A stretch of 46,208 nucleotides of DNA from Acidobacteriota bacterium (GTDB lineage Bacteria > Acidobacteriota > Thermoanaerobaculia > UBA5066), in NCBI GenBank assembly GCA_030278895.1, contig JARXKK010000008.1:1-46208 (forward strand). Direction: 5' to 3'. The notes beneath the pieces were generated by a model. That model was not told the DNA's origin. It saw only the letters and a list, made by a program, of their open reading frames with translations, and made no database searches. This document shows, one piece after another, positions 28,733-38,699 of the stretch. Both the position numbers and the translations under genes were made by a program. How positions within the stretch are numbered: the first letter of the stretch is position 1; every line of letters starts with the position of its first letter.

Positions 28733-30342
28733 GCGAAGTTCTCGTCTCGCAACTCACGCCGTCCTCCTCCGAGTTCAGGGAGAACGCCGCTCACCATCGC
28801 GCGCTGGCGGCGCGCCTCACGGCCGAGCTCGCGAAGGCGCGGGAGGGCGGCGGCGAGAAGGAGCGCGCGCGGCACGTGGCGCGCGGCAAGCTTCCCGTGC
28901 GCGAGCGCCTCGAGCGCCTGCTCGATCCGGGGACGGCCTTTCTCGAGGTGGCGCCGCTCGCGGGTTGGGGGCTCCACGACGACGCGGCGCCCTCCGCCGG
29001 TCTCGTGACGGGCGTCGGCCGCGTCTCGGGACGCACGGTCATGATCATCGCGAACGACGCCACCGTGAAGGGCGGCACGTACTACCCGATCACCGTGAAG
29101 AAGCACTTGAGGGCGCAGGAGATCGCGCTCGAGAACGATCTTCCCGCGGTCTACCTCGTGGACTCGGGCGGCGCGTTTCTCCCGCTTCAGGCCGAGGTCT
29201 TTCCCGACCGCGACCACTTCGGGCGGATCTTCTACAACCAGGCCCGCATGAGCGCGGCCCGTCTCCCGCAGGTCGCGGCGGTGCTCGGCTCGTGCACGGC
29301 GGGCGGAGCGTACGTGCCCGCGATGTCGGACGAGACGGTCATCGTGAAGAACCAGGGAACGATCTTCCTCGCGGGGCCGCCGCTCGTGAAGGCCGCGACC
29401 GGGGAGGACGTGACGGCCGAGGAGCTCGGCGGCGGCGACGTGCACACGCGCCTGTCCGGTGTCGCGGACCATCTCGCCGAAGACGACGCCGACGCGCTCG
29501 AGAAGGTGCGCGAGATCGTGGCCCACCTCGGAGGCGCGCGGGTGGAGGCGCCGGGGCGCATCGCTCCCGAGGAGCCCCGGTTTCCCGCCGAGGAGCTCTA
29601 CGGCGTCGTCCCGAAGGACCTGAGGCGGCCCTACGACGTGCGCGAGCTTCTCGCGCGCCTTCTCGACGGCTCGCGTTTCCACGAGTTCAAGCCGCGTTAC
29701 GGGGGCACGCTCGTCACGGGCTTCGCGCACGTCGAGGGATTTCCCGTGGCCGTTCTCGCCAACAACGGAGTTCTCTTCTCCGAGTCGGCGCTGAAGGCGA
29801 CGCATTTCATCGAGATGGCGTGTCAGCGCGAAGTGCCGCTCGTCTTCCTCCAGAACATCACGGGCTTCATGGTCGGTAAGGCTTACGAGCAGGGCGGCAT
29901 CGCGAAAGACGGCGCGAAAATGGTGCATGCCGTCGCGAACGCCGCCGTCCCGAAGTTCACGCTCCTCGTGGGCGGGTCCTTCGGCGCCGGGAACTACGGA
30001 ATGTGCGGGCGCGCTTACCAGCCGCGCTTTCTCTGGACGTGGCCGAACTCCCGGATCAGCGTCATGGGCGGCGAGCAGGCGGCGGACGTCCTTGCCACCG
30101 TCAAGGACGATCAGCGCCTTAGAGAGGGGAACCCGAAGATGACCGACACGGAGAGGGCCGCGTTCCGAAGGCCCACGCTCGAGAAATACGAAGCCGAGGG
30201 AAACCCGTACTTCGCGTCGGGGCGGCTCTGGGACGACGGCATTCTCGATCCCACGGAGACGCGCCGCGTTCTCGCGCTCGGGCTGGCGGCCGCGGCGAAC
30301 GGCCCGCGGCGGGAGACGCGCTTCGGCGTGTTCCGGATGTAG
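28729..30342 (+). CDS. Acyl-CoA carboxylase carboxyltransferase (beta) subunit, methylcrotonyl-CoA carboxylase type
   Basis: GTGA overlap; [77 protein letters not shown]. Confidence 0.93.
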   Translation: MSEVLVSQLTPSSSEFRENAAHHRALAARLTAELAKAREGGGEKERARHVARGKLPVRERLERLLDPGTAFLEVAPLAGWGLHDDAAPSAGLVTGVGRVSGRTVMIIANDATVKGGTYYPITVKKHLRAQEIALENDLPAVYLVDSGGAFLPLQAEVFPDRDHFGRIFYNQARMSAARLPQVAAVLGSCTAGGAYVPAMSDETVIVKNQGTIFLAGPPLVKAATGEDVTAEELGGGDVHTRLSGVADHLAEDDADALEKVREIVAHLGGARVEAPGRIAPEEPRFPAEELYGVVPKDLRRPYDVRELLARLLDGSRFHEFKPRYGGTLVTGFAHVEGFPVAVLANNGVLFSESALKATHFIEMACQREVPLVFLQNITGFMVGKAYEQGGIAKDGAKMVHAVANAAVPKFTLLVGGSFGAGNYGMCGRAYQPRFLWTWPNSRISVMGGEQAADVLATVKDDQRLREGNPKMTDTERAAFRRPTLEKYEAEGNPYFASGRLWDDGILDPTETRRVLALGLAAAANGPRRETRFGVFRM

Positions 30343-30344
30343 GC

Positions 30345-31184
30345 ATGCGACGCGTCCTTCTCACGCTGCTTCTCCCTCTGACCCTGGCGCTCCCGTCCCG
30401 CGCCGACGAGCGCGCGCCGTGCGGCACGGTGGACGCCTTGGAGGTCACGTCCCTGACGCGGACGAAGCTCACGGCGTTCCTGCGCACGTCGCTCCCCGAG
30501 GCCGCCGCGGGCGGAAGGCAGACCTTCGCGGGCGAGATCGCGGTGGCGAACACGCCTCTTGCCCTCGGGCCGTCGCTGACGGCCATGGTTCAGCCGGGTC
30601 CCGGCGGGAATTCCGTCGTGTTCCTCGTGGACCTCGATCTCGCGAAGATCCCGCAGGCGCTGCTCTCCCGGGTGCACCCCGTGGCCCTCGACGTGACGGT
30701 GAAGGGCACTCTGCGCGGCGAGGGTGGAACGCAGGCCCCCGTGTGCAGCGCCGGAGTCCTGAAGATCGGCACGCCGGAGGTGCGCGCGTCGGCTCCGATG
30801 GGCGGGGCCCTTGCCGGCTTCTCCGGCGCGCGCTTCACGGGGATGACTCTCACCGAAGTCCAGGGCAACGCGACCGCGACGATCTACAACCCTCTCTCGT
30901 TCCCGCTCGACGTGAAGGACCTCGTTTACTCTGTCTGGGTGGGTGATCGACGAATTGCCGAAGGGGAGAGGCACGGCCTGAGGCTCCACCCCGGCCGCGA
31001 CAACGCGATCGAGCTACCGATCAACGCATCCAGCGCCGATCTCCTGTCGGCGCTCGGCAGCGCGGTGGCCGGTGGTGGACACGTGGCGGGCCGGCTCGTC
31101 GCACGCGTCTCCGTACGCGTGGGCCGGGACCAGATTCTCACCGTGCCCCTCGACCTTCCGGGGTCGGTGGAGGTGATGCGATGA
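30345..31184 (+). CDS. Secreted LEA-type-2/WHy-like protein of unknown function
   Basis: Signal peptide MRRVLLTLLLPLTLALPSRADE; two beta-rich segments, the second with NATATIYNPLSFPLDVKDLVYSVWVGDRRIAEGE typical of the WHy fold. Confidence 0.6.
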   Translation: MRRVLLTLLLPLTLALPSRADERAPCGTVDALEVTSLTRTKLTAFLRTSLPEAAAGGRQTFAGEIAVANTPLALGPSLTAMVQPGPGGNSVVFLVDLDLAKIPQALLSRVHPVALDVTVKGTLRGEGGTQAPVCSAGVLKIGTPEVRASAPMGGALAGFSGARFTGMTLTEVQGNATATIYNPLSFPLDVKDLVYSVWVGDRRIAEGERHGLRLHPGRDNAIELPINASSADLLSALGSAVAGGGHVAGRLVARVSVRVGRDQILTVPLDLPGSVEVMR

Positions 31185-31990
31185 GCGAATCCGGCGTCCT
31201 CCTCGAACGCGCGGCCGATCCCCGGATCGCATGCCTCATCCTGAATCGCCCGGCCCGGCGGAACGCGTTCGACGGCGAGCTCGTGGGCCTCCTGCAGCGC
31301 GCCGTGCGCGAGCTGGCGGGCGACGCGACGACCCGCGTCATCGAGCTCTCGGGCGCGGGGAAGGCGTTCTGCGCCGGCGCCGACATCGACTGGATGAAGA
31401 AGGTCTCCGGGTTCACGATGCAGGAGAACCTGCGCGATTCGGCCGAGCTGGCGTCGCTTTTTCGCGCGTTCGACGAGCTCGCGAAACCGATCGTTGCGCG
31501 CGTTCAGGGCGCGGCGCTGGGCGGGGGGACCGGCCTCCTCGCCGTGTGCGACGTCGTCGTGGCCGCCGAGGACGCGATCTTCGGCACGACCGAGGTGAGG
31601 CTCGGGGTCATTCCCGCCGTCATCTCGCCCTATCTCGTTCACAAGATCGGGGAGTCTCGCGCGCGTGCCTGGTTCGTCACGGGAGACCGTGTCTCGGCGG
31701 AAGAGGCCCGCCAGGCCGGGCTCGTGCACCGCGTCGTTCCGGAAAAAGAGCTCGGCGCCGCGGCGCGAACGATCCTCGACGCGATCCTGCTGGGGGGCCC
31801 GGAAGCCGTGGCCGAGGCCAAGCACCTCGCGCGCGCGGTCGCCGTGATGCCGATCCGGGATGCCACGAACATGGCGATCCAGCGCCTGGCCGAACGGCGC
31901 GCCTCGGCCGAGGGGAGGGAGGGCCTCGCGGCCTTTCTCGAGAAGCGAAAGCCGTCCTGGGCGGCGGGGCCGGGCGCGAAGAAGTCGTGA
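31181..31990 (+). CDS. Enoyl-CoA hydratase/isomerase family, probable methylglutaconyl-CoA hydratase
   Basis: LILNRPARRNAFDGELV, GKAFCAGADIDWMKK, VQGAALGGGTGLLAVCDVVVAAEDAIFGTTEVRLGVIPAVISPYL. Confidence 0.92.
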   Translation: MSESGVLLERAADPRIACLILNRPARRNAFDGELVGLLQRAVRELAGDATTRVIELSGAGKAFCAGADIDWMKKVSGFTMQENLRDSAELASLFRAFDELAKPIVARVQGAALGGGTGLLAVCDVVVAAEDAIFGTTEVRLGVIPAVISPYLVHKIGESRARAWFVTGDRVSAEEARQAGLVHRVVPEKELGAAARTILDAILLGGPEAVAEAKHLARAVAVMPIRDATNMAIQRLAERRASAEGREGLAAFLEKRKPSWAAGPGAKKS

Positions 31991-33474
31991 CCTCCGCCCG
32001 GCGGCTCAGCCGCGTGCTCGTCGCGAACCGCGGCGAGATCGCCGTGCGCGTGATCCGGGCCTGCCGGACGGCGGGGCTCGAATGCGTGGCGGTGTATTCG
32101 GACGCGGACCGCGAGGCGCGCCACGTCGCGCTCGCGGATGCCGCGGTCAGGCTCGGCCCCGCGCCGGCCAAAGAGTCGTACCTCTCGATTCCACTTCTGA
32201 TTTCCGCCGCGCAGAAGACGCGCTGCGACGCGGTTCATCCCGGCTACGGGTTTCTCTCGGAGAACGCGGATTTCGCGCGCGCGGTGGTCGGAGCCGGGCT
32301 CGTCTGGATCGGTCCACCTGCCGAGGCCATGGAAGCGATGGGATCGAAGATTTCTGCGAGGGAAAGAATGCGGGCCACAGGCGTGCCGGTGGTTCCGGGC
32401 GCACTCATCCCCCCCGAAACCTCTGGCAGCTTCAAAGAAATCTCTTCTCTCGGGTTTCCCGTCGTCGTGAAGGCATCCGCTGGCGGCGGAGGAAAAGGGA
32501 TGCGGGTGGTGGGGTCCGAAGCAGAGCTCTCCTCCGCGATCTCATCCTGCCGCCGCGAGGCTCTTTCGGCGTTCGGTGATTCCACCGTCTACGTCGAGAA
32601 GTACCTCGACTCGCCCCGCCACATCGAGGTGCAGGTTCTCGGGGACATGCACGGCAACGTCGTCGCCCTCGGCGAACGCGAGTGTTCGCTCCAGCGGCGG
32701 CACCAAAAGGTGGTCGAGGAATGCCCGTCGCCCGCCGTGACGCCCGAGCTTCGCTCGCGGCTGTGCCAGGCGGCCGTCGAGGCGGCGCGGGCCGTCGGCT
32801 ACGTCAGCGCGGGGACCGTCGAGTTTCTGCTCGAGCCGTCAGGCGCGTTCTGGTTCCTGGAGATGAACACGCGCCTCCAGGTGGAGCACCCGGTCACGGA
32901 AGAGGCGTTCTCGGTGGACCTCGTCGCGCTCCAGCTCTCGATCGCCGCGGGCGAGCGGCTCCCGGAGCTTCCCGCCGCGCCCTCCTTCCACGCGATCGAG
33001 GCGCGGGTCTATGCGGAAGATCCGGACGCGGGGTTCCTTCCGCAGGCGGGGCGGCTCCTCCTGTGGGTCGAGCCTTCGGGCCCGGGCGTGCGCGTGGATT
33101 CGGGCGTGACCGCCGGGCAGGCCGTCGACGTTCACTACGACCCGATGCTCGCGAAGATCGTCGGGGTGGGCCGTACCCGCGAGGAAGCACGGCGGCGGCT
33201 CGTCGCGGCGCTTCGCGAGACCGTCGCCCTCGGCGTCACGACGAATCTCTCGTGGCTCGGTCGGCTGCTGGAGTCCGACCCCGTCGTCCGCGGCGAAACG
33301 AACACGGGCCTGCTCGAGACGCTCGTGCTTCCGGCGCTGCTCGCGCCTCCCGACGAAGTCTTCGCGGCGGCGGCGGCCGTTCTCTCCGGTCCCGCGGCCG
33401 CGGCTTCGGGAGGCACGAAGAGCTTCCGGCCCGGGCCGTTCGACGCGCCGTTTCGTATCGGAAGCGGCGCATGA
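31987..33474 (+). CDS. Acyl-CoA carboxylase biotin carboxylase (alpha) subunit
   Basis: GTGA overlap; VLVANRGEIAVRVIRACR, KASAGGGGKGMRVV, ECSLQRRHQKVVEECPSP, FLEMNTRLQVEHPVTE; ends before any BCCP domain. Confidence 0.95.
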   Translation: MTSARRLSRVLVANRGEIAVRVIRACRTAGLECVAVYSDADREARHVALADAAVRLGPAPAKESYLSIPLLISAAQKTRCDAVHPGYGFLSENADFARAVVGAGLVWIGPPAEAMEAMGSKISARERMRATGVPVVPGALIPPETSGSFKEISSLGFPVVVKASAGGGGKGMRVVGSEAELSSAISSCRREALSAFGDSTVYVEKYLDSPRHIEVQVLGDMHGNVVALGERECSLQRRHQKVVEECPSPAVTPELRSRLCQAAVEAARAVGYVSAGTVEFLLEPSGAFWFLEMNTRLQVEHPVTEEAFSVDLVALQLSIAAGERLPELPAAPSFHAIEARVYAEDPDAGFLPQAGRLLLWVEPSGPGVRVDSGVTAGQAVDVHYDPMLAKIVGVGRTREEARRRLVAALRETVALGVTTNLSWLGRLLESDPVVRGETNTGLLETLVLPALLAPPDEVFAAAAAVLSGPAAAASGGTKSFRPGPFDAPFRIGSGA

Positions 33475-33860
33475 GGCTGCGCGATCTCCGGACGGGGGAG
33501 GAGCGCGAGGTGGCCGGTATGGACGTGGCGCCCGGTACGATGGCCCTGCGCGCGGGCGACGTCGCGTGGGTGTCCCACCGGGGCGAGACCTATCGACTGT
33601 CGGCCGTTCCCCGCTTCACTTCGCGGAACGCCCGCCGGCCAGAGGACACGCCGTCGCTCGAGGCTCCCATGCCCGGTCGAATTCTGGGAGTCCGAACCGC
33701 CGCCGGCTCGGCCGTGAAGAAAGGGGACACCCTCGTCCTCGTCGAGGCGATGAAGATGGAGCACGCGGTGCGCGCGCCGAAGGACGGCACCGTGGCGCGC
33801 GTTCTCGTCATCGAGGGGCAGATGGTCGGCCTCGGCGACGTCCTCGTGGAAATGGAATGA
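33471..33860 (+). CDS. Separate biotin carboxyl carrier protein
   Basis: ATGA overlap; EAPMPGRILGVRTAAGSAVKKGDTLVLVEAMKMEHAVRAPKDGTV contains the biotinylated EAMKM motif. Confidence 0.93.
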   Translation: MRLRDLRTGEEREVAGMDVAPGTMALRAGDVAWVSHRGETYRLSAVPRFTSRNARRPEDTPSLEAPMPGRILGVRTAAGSAVKKGDTLVLVEAMKMEHAVRAPKDGTVARVLVIEGQMVGLGDVLVEME

Positions 33861-34774
33861 ACGCATCGCGGGTCACGATCGTCGAGGTCGGTCCGCGAGA
33901 CGGCCTGCAGAATGAAGCGGCGGCCGTTCCGACCGACGTGAAGGTCGCCTTCGTCGACGCGCTCTCCGCCGCGGGCCTGCCGGTCATCGAGGCGACGGCG
34001 TTCGTCTCGCCGAAGGCGATTCCGCAGCTGGCCGACGGAGAAGAGGTGTTTCGCCGAATCGGGAAACGCCAGGGAGTCCGCTATCCCGTCCTCGTGCCGA
34101 ACGAGAAGGGACTGGATCGGGCGGAGGCGTCCGGCGTCCGGGAGATCGCGGTCTTCACGGCGGCATCCGAGACCTTCAACCGGAAGAACATCAACGCGTC
34201 GATCGACGAGTCCTTCGGGCGCTTCGCGCCGGTGATCCGGCGTGCCCGTGCTTCGGGGATGCGGGTCCGCGGGTACGTTTCGTGTGTCTTCGGCTGCCCG
34301 TACGAGGGCGCCATCGCGCCGTCCTCGGCCGCCCGCGTCGCGCGGCGGCTTCTCGACGCGGGATGCGACGAGGTATCCCTCGGAGACACGATCGGTGTCG
34401 GCGTTCCCTCCCAGGTGCCCGAGATCGTCGAACGCTGCGTCGATGCGGGCGCGCCTCTTTCGCGCCTCGCGCTCCATTTCCACGACACGCGCGGCACGGC
34501 GCTCGCGAACGTCGCGGAGGGTCTCCGGCAGGGCGTCCGGATCTTCGACTCGTCTGCCGGCGGCCTCGGGGGGTGCCCGTACGCGCCGGGGGCGGCAGGG
34601 AATGTCGCCACGGAGGACCTCGTATACCTTCTCCATGGGATGGGCTTCGAGACGGGCGTCGACCTGTCTCTCGTCGTGGCCGCGAGCCGGGCCCTTTCTG
34701 CCGCGATCGCGCGCTCCCCGGTCTCCCGCGTCTACCAGGCGCTCGAGGCCACGCGCTTGCCGCGGGCGGTGTAA
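33857..34774 (+). CDS. mvaB: Hydroxymethylglutaryl-CoA lyase
   Basis: VEVGPRDGLQNE, FVSPKAIPQLAD, GDTIGVGVP, FDSSAGGLGGCPYAPGAAGNVATED. Confidence 0.95.
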   Translation: MNASRVTIVEVGPRDGLQNEAAAVPTDVKVAFVDALSAAGLPVIEATAFVSPKAIPQLADGEEVFRRIGKRQGVRYPVLVPNEKGLDRAEASGVREIAVFTAASETFNRKNINASIDESFGRFAPVIRRARASGMRVRGYVSCVFGCPYEGAIAPSSAARVARRLLDAGCDEVSLGDTIGVGVPSQVPEIVERCVDAGAPLSRLALHFHDTRGTALANVAEGLRQGVRIFDSSAGGLGGCPYAPGAAGNVATEDLVYLLHGMGFETGVDLSLVVAASRALSAAIARSPVSRVYQALEATRLPRAV

Positions 34775-34808
34775 ACTCGGCGGATATCGGCCCCTGCGAG
34801 GAGATCGA

Positions 34809-35951
34809 ATGCCGCACCGGATTCTCTTGGCAGACGACAGTCTGACCATCCAGAAGGTCATCGAGCTGACGTTCTCGGGAACGGAGTTCGAGCTGAAGGC
34901 CGTCGGAAACGGCGACCTGGCGCTCTCGCTCCTCGAGTCTTTCTCGCCGGACATCGTCCTCGCGGACTGCGTCATGCCGGGAATGACCGGGTACGAGCTG
35001 TGCGAGGAGATCAAGAGCCGGCCGGGCGGCCGGTACGTGCCCGTGATCCTTCTCACAGGGACCTTCGAGCCCTTCGACAAGCCGCGCTCCGAGCGCGCGG
35101 GCGCGGACTCCTGCGTCACGAAGCCCTTCGATTCGCAGGGGCTCGCCTCGCTCGTGCGCGATCTCGTGAAAAAGGCCGGCGAAGAGCGCGCCGCGGCGCC
35201 TCCCGAGCCGCCACCCGCGCCTGAGCCGCCCCCGCCCCCGCCTCCACCTGTCGCGCCGCCCCCTTCCGTCGAAGAGCGCGCCGAGTCCACCGATCCGACT
35301 GTGTCCGGAAGCGCGCCATTCTTCACGCTCCCGATGGCGGCGATGCAGGCGGCCCAGCCGCCGCCCGACGAGAATATGTACGCCACGTCGGCGATCCCTG
35401 TCTTTCGGGAAACCGAGATCGAGATGCCCCTCGAGGCGCCTGCCGCCGTCACCGCGCCGCCTCCCGATCCGCCCACCGAACCGCTCGGGCTCCCGTTCAC
35501 GCCCACGGCGGACTACGAAATGGATCTCGGCGCGCTCGACGACGAGCCGCCGCATCGCGATCTCGACGAAGACATCGCGGCCTTCGAGGCGTCCGGCCGA
35601 GGCACTTCGCGGCCGGAGCTCTGGGACTCGCCCGCGGTGAAGGCGGCGGCTGCGGCGTCCGAGGCAGAGTCTCCCGCCGAGCACCCGCAGGGTGACCTCG
35701 AAGCCCTCGCGGCGGAAGCGAGCCTCTCCGATCTCAAGAGCCTCATCCCGCAGGCGTCGGCAGCGGCCTCGGCGGCTGCGGCGTCTGCCGCGGCGGGGCC
35801 TCTCTCCGACGACGACATCGACCGTATCGCGCGCCGCGTCATCGAGCTCTCCGGCGAGCGCATCGTGCGCCGGATCGCGTGGGACGTCGTGCCCGAGCTC
35901 GCCGAGCGCCTCGTGAAAGAGCGCCTCGACGAGCTCGAGCGGGCCGACTAG
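34809..35951 (+). CDS. Response regulator (receiver domain, Pro/Ala-rich linker, conserved C-terminal helix)
   Basis: ILLADDSLTIQKVIELTFSGTEFELKAVGNGDLAL, PDIVLADCVMPGMTGYEL, CVTKPFDSQGL; proline-rich linker; C-terminus IVRRIAWDVVPELAERLVKERLDELE. Confidence 0.88.
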   Translation: MPHRILLADDSLTIQKVIELTFSGTEFELKAVGNGDLALSLLESFSPDIVLADCVMPGMTGYELCEEIKSRPGGRYVPVILLTGTFEPFDKPRSERAGADSCVTKPFDSQGLASLVRDLVKKAGEERAAAPPEPPPAPEPPPPPPPPVAPPPSVEERAESTDPTVSGSAPFFTLPMAAMQAAQPPPDENMYATSAIPVFRETEIEMPLEAPAAVTAPPPDPPTEPLGLPFTPTADYEMDLGALDDEPPHRDLDEDIAAFEASGRGTSRPELWDSPAVKAAAAASEAESPAEHPQGDLEALAAEASLSDLKSLIPQASAAASAAAASAAAGPLSDDDIDRIARRVIELSGERIVRRIAWDVVPELAERLVKERLDELERAD

Positions 35952-36008
35952 AAACCTCGAGGTCTCTTCCCCTCAGCCTCGCCCTCATGCGATGCTGCGC
36001 CTCCTCCC

Positions 36009-38699
36009 ATGACGAAGCGGCCTGAACTCGAGAAGAACTTCGAACCCGCCTCCTTCGAGATGCGCTGGTACAAGGCGCAGGAGGACGCGGGGTTCTTCCG
36101 CCCGGAGGCGGCCGCGCCGGACGCGAAGCCCTTCACGATCGTCATCCCGCCGCCGAACGTCACTGGCCGGCTCCACGTCGGGCACGCGCTCGGGCGCACG
36201 CTCGAGGACGTGCTCTGCCGCTGGCGAAGGATGCAGGGCCGCGCCGTGCTCTGGGTGCCTGGCGTCGACCATGCGGGCATCGCGACGCAGATGGTCGTCG
36301 AGCGGGATCTCAAGGAGCGCACGGGAAAAAGCCGCCACGACCTCGGACGCGAAGCCTTCGTCTCGCTCTGCCGCGAGTGGGCCGGTGCGCGGCGCGGCGA
36401 CATCCTGAACCAGATCCGGCGCCTCGGCTCGTCGTGCGACTTCTCGCGCGTGTACTACACGCTCGACGAGCAGCGCTCGAGGGCCGTGCGGCACGTCTTC
36501 ACGACGCTTTACCACGAGGGCCTCGCCTACCGCGCCGAGCGGATGGTGAACTGGTGCCCGAGCTGCGCCACGGTGCTCTCGGATCTCGAGGTCAACCACG
36601 TCGAGAGCTCGGGGCATCTCTATTCGATCGCGTATCCGCTGGACGGGGCTCCTCGGGACGGGGGGAAGGGCGAGCTCGTCGTCGCCACGACGCGGCCCGA
36701 GACGATGCTCGGCGACACGGCGCTCGCGGTCCATCCCGACGACGAGCGCTACGCGGGGCTCGCCGGAAGGCGCGTGAAGCTGCCCTTGACGGGCCGCAGC
36801 ATTCCCGTGATCGCCGATTCCTTCGTGGACCCCAAGTTCGGGACGGGCGTCGTGAAGGTCACGCCCGCGCACGATCCGAACGACTTCGAGGCGGGGAAGC
36901 GCAATGCGCTCGAGTCGATCGCCGTGATCGGCTTCGACGGAAAGATGACCGCGGCCGCGGGGGCCGCCTACGCCGGTCTCGACCGCTTCGAGGCGCGAAA
37001 GAAGGTTCTCCGGGACCTCGACGCCGCCGGCCTCCGCCGCGGCGAGAAGAGCCACGTCATCCCTCTCGCGCGCTGCCAGCGGTGCGACACGGTCGTCGAG
37101 CCGCTCGTCTCCCTGCAGTGGTTCGTGAAGGTGGCTCCCCTCGCGGAGAAGGCCGTCGCGGCGACGGACGCGGGAGAGACGCGCTTCGTGCCGGAGCTCT
37201 GGAAGAAGACGTACGACGAGTGGATGCGGAACATCCGCGACTGGTGCGTCTCCCGGCAGCTCTGGTGGGGGCACGAGATTCCCGCCTGGTATTGCCCGGA
37301 TGGACACGTGACCGTGCCCAGGCCGGGCGCGGGCGACCCGGACGCGTGCGCGACGTGCGGCGCGGCGAAGCTCGTGCGCGACCCCGACGTTTTCGACACC
37401 TGGTTCTCGTCGTGGCTCATGCCGCTCTCGGTGCTCGGCTGGCCCGAGAAGACGGCCGACTTCGCGCGCTTCTACCCGACGAGCGTCCTCGTGACGGGCT
37501 TCGACATCCTGTTCTTCTGGGTTGCCCGGATGATCATGGCGGGCACGAGTTTCGACGGCCGGGCGCCCTTCGCCGACGTCGTCCTGCACGGCCTCGTGCG
37601 TGACGAGAAGGGCCAGAAGATGTCGAAGACGAAGGGAAACGTCGTAGACCCGCTCGAGATGTGCGACGAATTCGGTGCCGACGCGGTGCGATTCACTCTC
37701 GCCGTTCTTTCGGGCACCGGTCGTGACCTCCCGTTCGGCAAGACGCGCGTGGCCGGGTACCGCGCGTTCGCGACGAAGGTCTGGAACGCGGCTCGCTTCG
37801 CCCTCCAGATGCTCGAGGATGGGGCCGCGGTCCCGCCGGACGAGCTCGATTTCGCGTCGCTCGGCACGGTGGACCGCTGGATCCTCGCGCGCCTGTCGGA
37901 GGCGACCGCGAAGGTGAACGCGGCTCTCGAGTCGTATCGTTTCGACGAGGCGGCAAACGCCCTCTACCAGTTCTTCTGGTCCGACTTCTGCGACGGGTAC
38001 CTCGAGATGGTGAAGCCCGTCCTGCGCGGCACGGACGTCGTCGAGGCCGAAAAAGAGAAGACGCGAGGCGTTCTGAAGCGCGTGCTTCTCGACTCCCTCG
38101 CGCTCCTGCATCCGTTCATGCCGTTCGTCTCGTGCGAGATTCGGGAAGCGCTGAATGGCGACGGCCTCGGGCTCACCATGGAGAAGTTCCCCGAACCGCG
38201 CGCCGCGTGGACGGACGACGCGGCGGTGGAGGCGATCGCCACGCTGCGCGCGGTGGTGACGCGGATCCGCAATCTCCGCGCGGAGAACGGCCTTGCCCAG
38301 ACCGAGGCGCTCGCCATCGGCCTCGAGCTGCCGGAAGGTCCACTTTCAAAGGAAATGCGCCGTCACGTACCGCTCCTCACCCATCTCGGGCGTCTCAAGG
38401 GCGTGAAGATTTCTTCGAAGGTGGAGATCGCCGGAGCGTTTCGCGATGTCGTGGCGGGTGTCGGGCTGCTCGTGGATCTTCCGAAGAAAGAGATTTCCTC
38501 CGAAGACAAGGAGAAGCTGGAACGGGAGCTGGAGCAGCTTCGCGCGGAGGCGGACAAGATCCGGGCACGACTCGCGGACGAGAGCTTCCTCTCGCGCGCT
38601 CCGGCGGCCGTGGTCGCGAAAGCGAAGCAGCAGCTCGAAGATCTCTCCGAGCGGCACAGGCGGCTCTCCGGGAACCTGGTGGGGGCTCCGGGCGTATGA
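36009..38699 (+). CDS. valS: Valyl-tRNA synthetase
   Basis: PPPNVTGRLHVGHALGRTLEDVL (HIGH motif), QKMSKTKGNVVDPLEM (KMSKS motif), C-terminal coiled-coil. Confidence 0.98.
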   Translation: MTKRPELEKNFEPASFEMRWYKAQEDAGFFRPEAAAPDAKPFTIVIPPPNVTGRLHVGHALGRTLEDVLCRWRRMQGRAVLWVPGVDHAGIATQMVVERDLKERTGKSRHDLGREAFVSLCREWAGARRGDILNQIRRLGSSCDFSRVYYTLDEQRSRAVRHVFTTLYHEGLAYRAERMVNWCPSCATVLSDLEVNHVESSGHLYSIAYPLDGAPRDGGKGELVVATTRPETMLGDTALAVHPDDERYAGLAGRRVKLPLTGRSIPVIADSFVDPKFGTGVVKVTPAHDPNDFEAGKRNALESIAVIGFDGKMTAAAGAAYAGLDRFEARKKVLRDLDAAGLRRGEKSHVIPLARCQRCDTVVEPLVSLQWFVKVAPLAEKAVAATDAGETRFVPELWKKTYDEWMRNIRDWCVSRQLWWGHEIPAWYCPDGHVTVPRPGAGDPDACATCGAAKLVRDPDVFDTWFSSWLMPLSVLGWPEKTADFARFYPTSVLVTGFDILFFWVARMIMAGTSFDGRAPFADVVLHGLVRDEKGQKMSKTKGNVVDPLEMCDEFGADAVRFTLAVLSGTGRDLPFGKTRVAGYRAFATKVWNAARFALQMLEDGAAVPPDELDFASLGTVDRWILARLSEATAKVNAALESYRFDEAANALYQFFWSDFCDGYLEMVKPVLRGTDVVEAEKEKTRGVLKRVLLDSLALLHPFMPFVSCEIREALNGDGLGLTMEKFPEPRAAWTDDAAVEAIATLRAVVTRIRNLRAENGLAQTEALAIGLELPEGPLSKEMRRHVPLLTHLGRLKGVKISSKVEIAGAFRDVVAGVGLLVDLPKKEISSEDKEKLERELEQLRAEADKIRARLADESFLSRAPAAVVAKAKQQLEDLSERHRRLSGNLVGAPGV

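Noticed and set aside
35212-35270. CCGCCCCCGCCCCCGCC repeat-like tract
   Set aside because: Encodes a proline-rich linker in the response regulator; not an independent repeat element.
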